Positions 22,466 to 30,851 of a DNA stretch of 64,000 nucleotides are shown one piece after another. This stretch comes from an uncultured Eubacteriales bacterium. GTDB lineage: Bacteria; Bacillota; Clostridia; Oscillospirales; CAG-272. Each line of letters begins with the position of its first letter. Position 1 is the first letter of the stretch. Location: NCBI GenBank assembly GCA_934433485.1, contig CAKRZR010000012.1, positions 16,595 to 80,594 on the forward strand. The letters are read 5' to 3'. The notes under the pieces were generated by a model. It ran no database searches. It worked only from the letters and a program-made list of their open reading frames with translations, and was not told the DNA's origin. The position numbers were made by a program, and so were the translations under genes.

Positions 22466-24217
22466 TTATTCCGCGATCCGCCATCCCTCCGATTTTCTGC
22501 GGATGTCCACAAAATCCTTATATTTTCCGGGAACACTTGCCAGTGCCGCGTGTGTTCCTTTTTGTATGAGTCTGCCATCGTCTATGACAAGAATCTGATC
22601 TGCCGACTCGATGGTAGCAAGCCGGTGCGCGATGGTGATGACGGTCTTGTCCCTGGTCAGCGCGGAGAGCGCCTGTTGGATGAGATACTCGTTTTCCGGA
22701 TCGATGCTTGCCGTGGCTTCGTCCAGAATGATGACAGGCGTGTTTTTGAGGATGGCGCGCGCGATGGAGATCCGCTGCTTTTCACCGCCGGAGAACGTGC
22801 CTCCGCCTTCTCCGACCACGGTGTCGTAGCCGTTGGGAAGTGCTGTGATGAAGTCGTGGCAGCGGGCTTTTTTCGCTGCGTCCACCATTTCTTCCTCGGT
22901 CGCATCCGGTTTGCCGAAGCAGATATTCGCGCGAATCGTATCGTGGAACAGGTAGACGTTCTGGAATACCATGGAGATGTTTGAAAGCAGGCTGTCGCAG
23001 GTAAATTCGCACAGATCGTGACCGCCGATGGTGATGGAGCCGGATCTCGGATCATAGAACCGTGCGATCAGGCTGCAAATCGTCGTTTTGCCCGAGCCGG
23101 ACGGTCCGACGATGGCAGTTGAAGTCTTTTCGGGAATGCGGAAGCTGATGTCCTTGAGCACCGTGCGGGAGTCGTAACCGAAATCCACGTTCCGGAACAC
23201 GATATCATGGTGCGTGAGCGGGATATCTCTGCCGTCCGCGTCGATGAAGTTCTCAGTCCGCAGTGCGTCGAGCTGGTTCATGGCGTCGTCGATTACACCG
23301 AGTGTATGCGCACTGTCGCTGATGGGTTCCAGACTCGCGAAAATGCTGAATGAGAAGAAAACGAACAGCAGCATCATGGAAAAATCCATTGCGCCGCGCA
23401 GGCACTGGAGCGCCGCCGCCATCGCCAGTCCGACCGAGCCGCATTTGAGCGCCAGCAGATGTCCGGCGTTCGCGGGAAGATACCCCCACTCGATTTTCAG
23501 ATGGATGCGCTTGCTGTCGCGTACGGCTTCCTTTACGGATTCCATTGCGGCGCCTGCTTTGCCGAACGATTTGACCACAGCCAGTCCGCGCGCGTATTCA
23601 ATGGCGGCGCCGGTCATGGCACGGTTCGCTTCGGCTTCGATAGGCGCGTGCACACGACTGAAATGCGAAATAACGAACAGAAAAGCAAGAGACAGACCCG
23701 CGGCGGCAAGAGCGATCAAAGCGGTCGGCGGACTGCACAGCACGAGGCCGAGAAAGACCACAAGGAAGTTCAGGTACCCGCCGACAAAGTTGTCGATCAT
23801 CCGAATGCCCATGTTCTCCAGCGTAGACAGCCCGGTCGTGATGGAGTTCAGAATATTGCCGGTGCTCATCTGACTGAAATAGCCAAGCGATACTCTCTTG
23901 AGCGCGTTGCCGATGGCAAGACGGTCACGGGCGGTAAGGTTGTAGCTGATCGGTTCCTGCAGTCTCGCGCGAAAATAGTCAAAGAGGAAGCGGAGAAGGA
24001 CAAAGCAGATTTGCAAAAGAATCGACCGTGGGATCCACGCGGTATCGAAAGCGGCACCGTTTTTCTGTGCTTCAATAAGTCTCCCTACCGTGTACGCGGC
24101 AAGTCCAATCGGCATGGCGGTGAAGATATGTGAGAAAAAGGTCATGACAAAGCCGAGATACAGCCGTCCTTTGTATGCTCCGCACCAGTCTATGATCCGT
24201 TTGATGGTTTTGAACAT
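22466..24217 (-). CDS. ABC exporter half-transporter (permease-ATPase), subunit 2
   Basis: 583 aa. Six N-terminal membrane segments precede an ATPase domain with GPSGSGKTT, the signature FSGGEKQRISIAR, Walker B VIILDEATASIDPE and H-loop IAHRL. It starts three bases after the stop of the partner gene at 24221, so the two probably form a heterodimer. The pair is headed by an AraC regulator, an arrangement also found in iron-siderophore transporters of the YbtPQ/IrtAB type. The substrate is not proven. The Phe instead of Leu at the signature start is tolerated in this family. Confidence 0.85.
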   Translation of the reverse strand: MFKTIKRIIDWCGAYKGRLYLGFVMTFFSHIFTAMPIGLAAYTVGRLIEAQKNGAAFDTAWIPRSILLQICFVLLRFLFDYFRARLQEPISYNLTARDRLAIGNALKRVSLGYFSQMSTGNILNSITTGLSTLENMGIRMIDNFVGGYLNFLVVFLGLVLCSPPTALIALAAAGLSLAFLFVISHFSRVHAPIEAEANRAMTGAAIEYARGLAVVKSFGKAGAAMESVKEAVRDSKRIHLKIEWGYLPANAGHLLALKCGSVGLAMAAALQCLRGAMDFSMMLLFVFFSFSIFASLEPISDSAHTLGVIDDAMNQLDALRTENFIDADGRDIPLTHHDIVFRNVDFGYDSRTVLKDISFRIPEKTSTAIVGPSGSGKTTICSLIARFYDPRSGSITIGGHDLCEFTCDSLLSNISMVFQNVYLFHDTIRANICFGKPDATEEEMVDAAKKARCHDFITALPNGYDTVVGEGGGTFSGGEKQRISIARAILKNTPVIILDEATASIDPENEYLIQQALSALTRDKTVITIAHRLATIESADQILVIDDGRLIQKGTHAALASVPGKYKDFVDIRRKSEGWRIAE

Positions 24218-24220
24218 GGC

Positions 24221-26014
24221 TTATGACTCCTTTGTGATATTCTCTGCGCCGGTGTTTGTCGCCGCCCAGCTTTTCGCGCCGATATGTGCCTGCCACATGT
24301 CGCGATAAAGCGGACAGCTCTTCAAAAGCTCCGTTTGCGTACCGGCAGCTTCGATTCTTCCGTTTTGCAGGACGACGATGCTGTCCGCGTTCTGGATCGT
24401 GGACAGTCGGTGTGCGATGACGAGGAGCGTTTTTCCCTGACCCTCTGTCAATGCCGCGAGGCTTTTCTGGATCTTGTCCTCGTTTTCCGGATCCGTGAAC
24501 GCCGTCGCTTCGTCGAGAATGACGATCGGCGCGTTTTTGAGGATCATACGCGCGATGGCGATGCGCTGTTTTTCGCCGCCGGACAGCCGCTTGCCGGCCT
24601 CGCCTGCCGGTGTATCGTATCCCATAGGCAGCTTTTCGATAAATTCCTCACATTGTGCCGCTCTTGCCGCCGCCTTGACCTCCGCGTCCGTGGCGTTCGG
24701 ATTGCCGAGACGGATATTTTCAAGCAGGGAACAGCGGAACAGGAAATTGTCCTGCGCAACGAAGCTGACCATTTCCGACAGCTGGGAAAGCGGCATATCC
24801 CGGACGTTCACGCCGCCGATGGTGATCTCGCCGTCTGTCACGTCCCAGAATCGTGCGATCAGCTTGGCGACAGTCGATTTCCCGCTGCCCGACGGTCCGA
24901 CAAGGGCGGTAAAGCTGCCCTCCGGCAGATGGAGATGCACGCCGTGCAGCACTTCGTCCGCGGCGTCGCCGGTGTAGGAAAAATGCACATTCCGCAGCGT
25001 CACATCCGTGTGTCCGATCTGCGCGCGCCGGGACGGTTCAGGGAGCTCCGGCATTTCGAGAAATTCTGTCAGTCCCTCCACGGTGAACTGTACCTGCCGC
25101 ATATTTTCCGAAAATACTTCCAGCTTCGCGAGAGAACCGACCATGGACATGGACAGCATGACCGCGAGTGCCGCCTGCGCCGCCGTGATCGTACCGCCGT
25201 TTGCCAGAGACAGCGCCACAGGCAGCGTTCCAAGCAACGTGGACGGAAACAGCGCGAAGCTGAGCTTCATGGTGGCAAAGGTGGAGGACAGCCATTTTAC
25301 GACAAAGGTGCGGAAATCCGTGATCGCACCCGCGTATTTTTCATAGGAAACACCGGCTCTGCCAAACGCCTTGATGACCTCGATACCCTCGATGTATTCC
25401 ACGATCGTGCTGTTCATATGACTTGCGGATTCGTCGTATTTTGTGAAATTCTTGCCGCTGATCCGGAACGTCAGTCCCATACATATGAGGGAGAGTGGAA
25501 ACGTGACGAGTGAAGCCAGCGCCAGCCGCCAGTCGATCACCGCGAGCGAGACGATGCTGATGATGGGAAGCACCAGATGTCCCGCGCCTTCCGGGATCAT
25601 GTGCGCAAGCGGCGGCTCCAGATTCTCGATCTTATCGACCATCATGGTTTTGATTTCCCCGATGGTGTGGCTTTCCACATTACCGAGCGGCGCGTGCAGA
25701 AAACGGTCGGCAAGACGCAGGCGCAGCCCCTCTAAGATTGCGTACGCCATGCTGTGTGAGGTGCCGGTGGAGAGCGTGAACGTCAGGATCTTCCCTCCGT
25801 ACGCCGCCAGGGAGAGCAGGCACCATTGTGCGATCGCACCTGTAACCGCCGTACCCGCGACAAAGAGACAGAGGAGCCGGTACATGCAGTAGAACGGCGC
25901 CAGTCCGAGCAGTACGGAAAGCACCGACAGGATCACGGACAGCGCCATTTTTTTCTTTTCCCCTGCTGCATAGGCGAACAGGATCGTCGCCCAGCTGTTT
26001 TTCTTATGCTTCAT
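24221..26014 (-). CDS. ABC exporter half-transporter (permease-ATPase), subunit 1
   Basis: 597 aa, six-span permease domain fused to an ATPase with VGPSGSGKST, LSGGEKQRIAIAR and IVILDEATAFTDPE. The D-loop sequence AFTDPE is unusual compared with the common ASVDPE. It overlaps the AraC regulator gene by 11 bases at its 5' end and is followed by its partner after three bases. The three genes are one operon. The most likely role is transport of a small metabolite, with siderophore or metallophore import a candidate because of the regulator type and the nearby operators. Confidence 0.85.
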   Translation of the reverse strand: MKHKKNSWATILFAYAAGEKKKMALSVILSVLSVLLGLAPFYCMYRLLCLFVAGTAVTGAIAQWCLLSLAAYGGKILTFTLSTGTSHSMAYAILEGLRLRLADRFLHAPLGNVESHTIGEIKTMMVDKIENLEPPLAHMIPEGAGHLVLPIISIVSLAVIDWRLALASLVTFPLSLICMGLTFRISGKNFTKYDESASHMNSTIVEYIEGIEVIKAFGRAGVSYEKYAGAITDFRTFVVKWLSSTFATMKLSFALFPSTLLGTLPVALSLANGGTITAAQAALAVMLSMSMVGSLAKLEVFSENMRQVQFTVEGLTEFLEMPELPEPSRRAQIGHTDVTLRNVHFSYTGDAADEVLHGVHLHLPEGSFTALVGPSGSGKSTVAKLIARFWDVTDGEITIGGVNVRDMPLSQLSEMVSFVAQDNFLFRCSLLENIRLGNPNATDAEVKAAARAAQCEEFIEKLPMGYDTPAGEAGKRLSGGEKQRIAIARMILKNAPIVILDEATAFTDPENEDKIQKSLAALTEGQGKTLLVIAHRLSTIQNADSIVVLQNGRIEAAGTQTELLKSCPLYRDMWQAHIGAKSWAATNTGAENITKES

Positions 26015-26972
26015 TGTGTGTACCTCTTTCCCGCCGATATGCCGACGGTGTGTATTTCATGATTTTTTTGAACGCGGCGGTAAATTTTCCGGCGTTGTCG
26101 TACCCTACGCGACCGGCGATCTCCGCAATACTGCACGTTTCCTCCGCTACGAGCATTTCTGCCGCGCGGTTCATGCGATAGCCGGTCAGCCAATTGCCGA
26201 TGGATGTGCCGTAGACGGAGCGGAAGCAGGTTTTCATCGCCGTCATAGGGATCGCGAACCTGCGGGACAAATCCTCCTGCGTGAAGTTTTCCGCAAGGTG
26301 CGCGGCAAGAAACCGGCGGATCGCTTTGACCTTTTCCACCTGCGTCCGGTAAAAATACGGATGCTCGTCTGTACCGCAGGGAATGGTCATGGCGTCCAGA
26401 TAGAGCAGCAGCTCTAAGATTTTTACCTTGAAATACGGAATGCGGATCTTCTCCGGCACGCGGTACAATTCCCCGAAGATGTGCTCTGCCTCCCGCATAT
26501 CGCGCAGTACACGCGGAAAATCGCCGAGAGAAAAGCGATTTATGATCGATTCCGGTGTGACAGGAAAGTCCTTTATCTCCGCAGCCAGAGACTGCGCGGC
26601 ACGTTCGAGGTCAAAAGCGACGGTCAGACCGTGATAGTGGCTGGACGGAAAGACATACGCGCCGGTATGCTGCCTGCGGAGATCGAGCTTCATATCGCCC
26701 GCTGCCGTGTACCCGACCATCCCGTCTCCGACCGTGTATTCCATGCGTCCCTCCCGGCAATGGTCAATGGCAAGGATCCGTCTGTCGGGAACGTAGGTGC
26801 TGTCGAATCGCTCCATGTGAAAATCGTTGTAGCTGAGCATTACACCCGGAAAAACATCGTAGGCAGTCATCGTTCCGTCGCCGGTTTCGTTGCGGAACTG
26901 CCAGACGGTACAGCCATCGCTGTGCGCCAGCAGATTCGCGCCTTCGTTTTCAAAGGATTTCTGCAGTTCCAT
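26004..26972 (-). CDS. AraC-family transcriptional regulator
   Basis: 322 aa. The C-terminal domain has two HTH units (LSRRFAIPMTAMKTCFRSVY and IAEIAGRVGYDNAGKFTAAF). The N-terminal 220 residues form a ligand-binding domain of the kind found in regulators of siderophore operons. The ATG follows AAGGAGCGGGG. It is the first gene of the minus-strand operon and overlaps the first ABC gene. The promoter at 27036-27064 and the GTTAG-N6-CTAAC palindrome lie in front of it. The protein probably activates its own operon in response to a small ligand. Confidence 0.85.
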   Translation of the reverse strand: MELQKSFENEGANLLAHSDGCTVWQFRNETGDGTMTAYDVFPGVMLSYNDFHMERFDSTYVPDRRILAIDHCREGRMEYTVGDGMVGYTAAGDMKLDLRRQHTGAYVFPSSHYHGLTVAFDLERAAQSLAAEIKDFPVTPESIINRFSLGDFPRVLRDMREAEHIFGELYRVPEKIRIPYFKVKILELLLYLDAMTIPCGTDEHPYFYRTQVEKVKAIRRFLAAHLAENFTQEDLSRRFAIPMTAMKTCFRSVYGTSIGNWLTGYRMNRAAEMLVAEETCSIAEIAGRVGYDNAGKFTAAFKKIMKYTPSAYRRERGTHNEA

Positions 26973-27008
26973 CGATCCCCGCTCCTTTTCAGCTTCAAAT
27001 ATTACGAG

Positions 27009-27028
27009 CGGTTAGTTTCGACTAACCG
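27009..27028. promoter_or_regulatory. Palindromic operator CGGTTAG-N6-CTAACCG
   Basis: A 7-bp perfect inverted repeat around TTTCGA lies just downstream of the -10 box of the minus-strand promoter, covering the transcription start. The GTTAG/CTAAC halves recur at 27315-27330. They resemble half-sites of DtxR/IdeR-type iron operators (TTAGGTTAG). Confidence 0.75.
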
Positions 27029-27035
27029 TATGTAT

Positions 27036-27064
27036 AGTATATCATCCTGCCGCGCGTTTGTCTA
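27036..27064 (-). promoter_or_regulatory. Promoter of the AraC-ABC operon
   Basis: On the minus strand TAGACA (27064-27059), 17 bp, TATACT (27041-27036), followed at once by the palindromic operator. Confidence 0.75.
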
Positions 27065-27136
27065 TACCAAATGGACGGAATTGCTCTGATCAGACGCACA
27101 AATTTCACGCTGTTTTGCAAAAATCGCGTATACCTA

Positions 27137-27165
27137 TTGCATGGCGCACGCGTTTGTGCTATAAT
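27137..27165 (+). promoter_or_regulatory. Forward promoter upstream of the five-gene operon
   Basis: TTGCAT (27137-27142), 17 bp, TATAAT (27160-27165). It would give a leader of about 245 nt before the gene at 27418. The interval contains the second palindrome. Confidence 0.7.
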
Positions 27166-27314
27166 AGTAGCGGAAAAACATGTTGTCCGTTCATTCTCAG
27201 CCTGCTGCATGCACCACCTCCGACAGGATCGCGCCTGCGTTCCGCAACGAGGAGAATGTGCCGCCGGACAGGACCGATAAGCTGCCTGTGCGCGGCTTTT
27301 CCATTGCCCTTGAA

Positions 27315-27330
27315 GTTAGTAAAAGCTAAC
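27315..27330. promoter_or_regulatory. Second GTTAG-N6-CTAAC palindrome
   Basis: GTTAG (27315-27319), TAAAAG, CTAAC (27326-27330). It has the same half-sites and spacing as the operator at 27009-27028, here inside the leader of the rightward operon. Both divergent operons may answer to one regulator. Confidence 0.65.
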
Positions 27331-27417
27331 CTCGTGCTATCGCGCGTCGTCTGGACGGATCGGGAGAACGCGCACGGCGGAGAAGAATACGGAAAGTATA
27401 ATAAAGGGGGCTTGTAT

Positions 27418-28341
27418 ATGCGAATTTTGGTGTATGGCGCGGGGGTGCTTGGCTGCAATCTCGTGCGCAATTTGTTTCGTGCCGGAAAAGAGGTAGCATT
27501 GCTTGCGCGCGGAGACTGGGCGGAGGAGATCCGGAAAAACGGTCTGCGGATCAAAGACAAATTTTCGCCGCGCATGTCCGTTTCGCGGATCCCGGTTGTG
27601 ACCACGCTTGCGCCGACGGATCGGTACGATGTGATTTTTGTCGTTGTGCGGTATACGCAGCTGGACTCGGTTCTGCCGGTGCTGCGCGCGAACGAAACAG
27701 AAACCGTCGTATTTGTCGGCAACAACGTACGCGCATCGGAAACGGCTGCGCAACTGCCCGGCAAAAATGTACTGTTTGCCTTTACAAGCGCGGCAGGACA
27801 TAGAGAAGTCGATCATGTGGCGTCCATTGACCTGCGCAGGATTACAATCGGGCAGCTCTACGGCGCGCTGTCGAAGGAAGCACGGATCGCGGAGATTTTC
27901 GCCGGAACAAAGTATAAGGTTACATACGAGCCGAACATGGGGGATTATCTCCTGTGCCATGCCGCGTTTGTGCTTCCGGCTGCGTTCGCGTGCTACAAGA
28001 CGGACGGAAATCTGAAAAAGCTGAAGCGGGACACCGTATACCTGAACCGACTGATCGACGCGAATATCGAGGGCTATCGCGCCCTGCGAAACGCCGGACA
28101 CGCGATTTTACCGGAATCGGACAAGGATTTCGAGGGAGAGAAGTATCGCAGGCTCTGTTTGCGCTTTTTCAAACTCATGTGCGCGACCAGCCTCGGGAAA
28201 ATCTGCGCCTCCGACCACGCGATGAACGCCACGGACGAAATGGGCGCGCTGAACCGGGATCTCACACAGCTGTTTGATAAAAACGGCGCGGCATATCCGA
28301 CCTGGAAAGCGCTGCAGGCGGAATGCGGGAGGTATGTATGA
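27418..28341 (+). CDS. Ketopantoate-reductase-family NAD(P)H dehydrogenase
   Basis: 307 aa. The ATG at 27418 follows AAAGGGGG. The N-terminal Rossmann motif GAGVLG (residues 7-12) and LLARG place it in the PanE/ApbA superfamily, which also includes opine-type dehydrogenases. The helical C-terminal domain contains a conserved-looking ASDHAMNATDEM segment. It is the first gene of an operon with overlapping starts that also encodes a membrane protein, a methyltransferase, an acetyltransferase and an ATC-hydrolase-like protein. That company argues for a specialised metabolite rather than pantothenate synthesis. Confidence 0.75.
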   Translation: MRILVYGAGVLGCNLVRNLFRAGKEVALLARGDWAEEIRKNGLRIKDKFSPRMSVSRIPVVTTLAPTDRYDVIFVVVRYTQLDSVLPVLRANETETVVFVGNNVRASETAAQLPGKNVLFAFTSAAGHREVDHVASIDLRRITIGQLYGALSKEARIAEIFAGTKYKVTYEPNMGDYLLCHAAFVLPAAFACYKTDGNLKKLKRDTVYLNRLIDANIEGYRALRNAGHAILPESDKDFEGEKYRRLCLRFFKLMCATSLGKICASDHAMNATDEMGALNRDLTQLFDKNGAAYPTWKALQAECGRYV

Positions 28342-28829
28342 TTCTGCAAACGATTCTGGAAGGACTCGGTCTGGGTGCGCTTCTTTTTCTGGTCTGCGCG
28401 TTCGGAATCCGCGGCGGTGCGGTCGGGATGGTACATTTGTACAGTCCGGAGGTACAGGCGCGCTGCGTCGATCTGGGACTGACGACCAAAGAACGGATTC
28501 GGCGCAATGCCCTGCTGTTAAAGGCGATCTGTGTCCCCGGCTACATCGCCTATGTGCTTGTATTTGTGTATGCCGTCAACGGTGCGCGGGGATTTTTTGC
28601 GGGGTTCTGGCAGTTATTTGTGATTCTGTCTGTCATGAATCTGATCGACCGTTTTCTCATCGATGATTTCTGGGTCGGACACACGCGCGCCTGGACGATT
28701 CCCGGTACAGAGAATCTGAAGCCATATATCACAAAGCGGGACAAGGGCAGAAAATGGCTGTTCGGCACAGTCGGCATGGTCGCGATTGCGGCAGTATTGT
28801 CGGCGGCCATGCTGCTGTTTGTGCGTTGA
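28338..28829 (+). CDS. Small integral membrane protein
   Basis: 163 aa with four predicted membrane spans (about 8-28, 65-88, 90-108 and 140-160). The start ATG at 28338 is in a four-base overlap with the dehydrogenase stop. A conserved-looking loop, RFLIDDFWVGHTRAWTIPGT, lies between spans 3 and 4, and a KPYITKRDKGRK segment precedes the last one. It might be a membrane platform or transporter accessory for the operon product. The family is not recognised with certainty. Confidence 0.65.
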   Translation: MILQTILEGLGLGALLFLVCAFGIRGGAVGMVHLYSPEVQARCVDLGLTTKERIRRNALLLKAICVPGYIAYVLVFVYAVNGARGFFAGFWQLFVILSVMNLIDRFLIDDFWVGHTRAWTIPGTENLKPYITKRDKGRKWLFGTVGMVAIAAVLSAAMLLFVR

Positions 28830-28852
28830 CAAATAACGGAGGGATTTTTCGC

Positions 28853-29464
28853 ATGTTTTGGGATAAAGTGGCTTTCGCATATGACATTTTTGCAGATGGC
28901 ATCAATCGCGGGACCAATCAAAAACTGTGCGCGACGGTGGCAAAGGAAATACAGCCCTCGGACAAGGTGCTGGAATGCGCCTGTGGCACGGGACTGTTGA
29001 CATCGGTGATTGCCGGAAAATGCGACAGTCTGCTCGCGACCGATTTTTCCGAAAAAATGCTTGCGCGAACAGAGAAAAAATGCAAAAAATACGCAAACGT
29101 GCGTTTTGCGAAAGCGGATATTCTCCATCTCCCTTACGAGGACAACCGCTTTGACGTCGTAGTCGCCGCGAACGTGATCCATCTGCTGGATGCACCATAT
29201 GCTGCGCTGCAGGAGCTGGATCGTGTGTGTACGCAGGGCGGCAGGATTGTCATTCCCACCTATATGAATCGTACGGAAAAGGGCGGGACAAACCGCGTTT
29301 CCGGTATGATAGACAAGGCTGGCGCAGATTTCAAGCGTGCGTTCACGCCGGAATCCTACAAACGCTTTTTCGCGGACGCTGGGTATACGCACGTTGCGTA
29401 TACGCTGTGCGAGGGGCGAATCCCCTGCAGCGTGGCGGTCATCCGAAAGGGGAGAACGCGGTGA
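28853..29464 (+). CDS. Class I SAM-dependent methyltransferase
   Basis: 203 aa. The AdoMet site is seen as VLECACGTGLLT (motif I, about residues 39-50), LLATDFSEKML (motif II) and the post-motif RFDVVVAANVIHLL (motif III/IV). It belongs to the UbiE/small-molecule methyltransferase group. Its start follows GGAGGG. The next gene starts inside its stop codon. The substrate is presumably the product handled by the neighbouring dehydrogenase and acetyltransferase. Confidence 0.8.
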   Translation: MFWDKVAFAYDIFADGINRGTNQKLCATVAKEIQPSDKVLECACGTGLLTSVIAGKCDSLLATDFSEKMLARTEKKCKKYANVRFAKADILHLPYEDNRFDVVVAANVIHLLDAPYAALQELDRVCTQGGRIVIPTYMNRTEKGGTNRVSGMIDKAGADFKRAFTPESYKRFFADAGYTHVAYTLCEGRIPCSVAVIRKGRTR

Positions 29465-30081
29465 AGGTATCCATTCTGCAGGAAAAACAGATCGCGGACC
29501 TCGGGCACGCGTTTGGTTATTACGACTATGGTGCGGAACATGGACTGATCGATGCGTTCCCGAGCCGGGACGCGGTGGCTGCGTTCATCCGCGGATATGT
29601 ACGCATGGCATTTAGAAACGGAATGCTCTATGCCACCAGTGAAAACGGTGAGGGCTATATCGTATACAAGCTGCCCGGACAAAAAGTCGCACTGCGGTCG
29701 ATGCTGCCGCTTGCGAAAGCCTTTTTTTCCGCGATGTCGCTGCGGGAGATCGGGTACTTTCTGTGGGTGATGGCAAAAGGCGGCGCGGGACTGGACAAGC
29801 AGCTTGATAAAGAAAAGAAACCGTACGTGTTTGTCGGTCTGGTCTGTGTGCGCGAGAAGTGCCAGGGACAGAGGTATATGCGAAAGGTCATGGATATGGC
29901 GTACGCGCAAGGCGACAGGCTGGGTGTGCCGGTAATACTGGAGACGGACGCAAAATCCAAGTGCGATAAGTACGTGCATCTCGGCATGGAGCTTGCCGGC
30001 ACACGTTCCTTTGGGACGCAGGAAATGCTGTACGATCTGATCCGATATCCGAAATCGCAGAAAGGAGACGCGACAAAATGA
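29461..30081 (+). CDS. GNAT-family acetyltransferase
   Basis: 206 aa, GTG start overlapping the methyltransferase stop. The acetyl-CoA site is diverged but visible around VGLVCVREKCQGQRYMRKVM (about residues 120-140), followed by PVILETDAKSKCDKYVHLGM, typical of GNAT folds with an internal helix. The acceptor is unknown. It overlaps the next start by four bases, so all five genes are translated as a coupled series. Confidence 0.75.
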   Translation: MKVSILQEKQIADLGHAFGYYDYGAEHGLIDAFPSRDAVAAFIRGYVRMAFRNGMLYATSENGEGYIVYKLPGQKVALRSMLPLAKAFFSAMSLREIGYFLWVMAKGGAGLDKQLDKEKKPYVFVGLVCVREKCQGQRYMRKVMDMAYAQGDRLGVPVILETDAKSKCDKYVHLGMELAGTRSFGTQEMLYDLIRYPKSQKGDATK

Positions 30082-30710
30082 AATACATCGGAATGCCTAT
30101 GGGAATGTGGGCGTTGTTTGCAAAATCGTTTGAAAAGCAGCTGACGTCGGTATTCGACTATATGCCGGACACGGCAAAGAAAATTGCGCACAAAGCAAAG
30201 CCAAAATACAAAGAGATCATCCGCGACCTGCCGGAATTTGAAAAAGGCGACCGTTTCCGGATGAACATCGTCAACTGTGCCATGCTCGGCGCGTTCATCC
30301 TCTCCATGCCGCAGCGACCGGACGTGGACAGGCTGACGGAATATTACGCACGCGCCATAATGACAAAGCCGATGCGGTGGTTCTGCCGAAAGAGCGGAAA
30401 GGCAAAATTTACGGAGAAGGACATCGCCGGCATGCAGGCAATCGCCCGGTTCCGCGCCGCCGACCGCAATCCGTATTCGTGGAACATGGATTTCATCGAG
30501 TACCCGGACGGCAGCGGCTACGAGGGACGGTTCGACAAGTGCGGAATCTGTGTATTGATGAAAAAGCTGGGACTATACGACCTTACGCCGGCGCTGTGTT
30601 ACCTCGACTATACCATGAGCGAGGCAGGCGGCGCGACAGATTTTGTGCGCGAATACACACTGGCAAGCGGCGGTCCCTACTGCGATTGCGGTTATAAAAA
30701 GAAACGGTAA
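30078..30710 (+). CDS. L-2-amino-thiazoline-4-carboxylate hydrolase-like protein
   Basis: 210 aa. The sequence shows the ATC-hydrolase family pattern: N-terminal helical part, FIEYPDGSGYEGRFDKCGIC in the middle, and late DLTPALCYLDYTMSEAGG and GGPYCDCGYKK motifs with conserved cysteines. Named members hydrolyse a thiazoline ring in the pathway to cysteine, but most relatives in Clostridia operons are uncharacterised. As the last gene of the operon it could open or close a ring on a modified amino acid or peptide. Confidence 0.75.
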   Translation: MKYIGMPMGMWALFAKSFEKQLTSVFDYMPDTAKKIAHKAKPKYKEIIRDLPEFEKGDRFRMNIVNCAMLGAFILSMPQRPDVDRLTEYYARAIMTKPMRWFCRKSGKAKFTEKDIAGMQAIARFRAADRNPYSWNMDFIEYPDGSGYEGRFDKCGICVLMKKLGLYDLTPALCYLDYTMSEAGGATDFVREYTLASGGPYCDCGYKKKR

Positions 30711-30795
30711 GGGAACAAAAGGCGGAAAATCATTGTGGAAAGCCGCTGACTTTTGGAAAAAAACAAAAAAATCCAGAGAAATTTCGCGAAAACCA

Positions 30796-30826
30796 TTGAC
30801 TTTTACCCTGGGTGAAGGTGTATACT
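30796..30826 (+). promoter_or_regulatory. MerR-type promoter with 19-bp spacer
   Basis: TTGACT (30796-30801), 19 bp, TATACT (30821-30826), with an imperfect palindrome (ACCCTGGGTGAAGGT) inside the spacer. Overlong spacers are the hallmark of MerR-controlled promoters, and the next gene is a MerR protein, so this is probably autoregulated. Confidence 0.85.
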
Positions 30827-30851
30827 GTCGGCAAAGGAGGGGTAAAAACCA

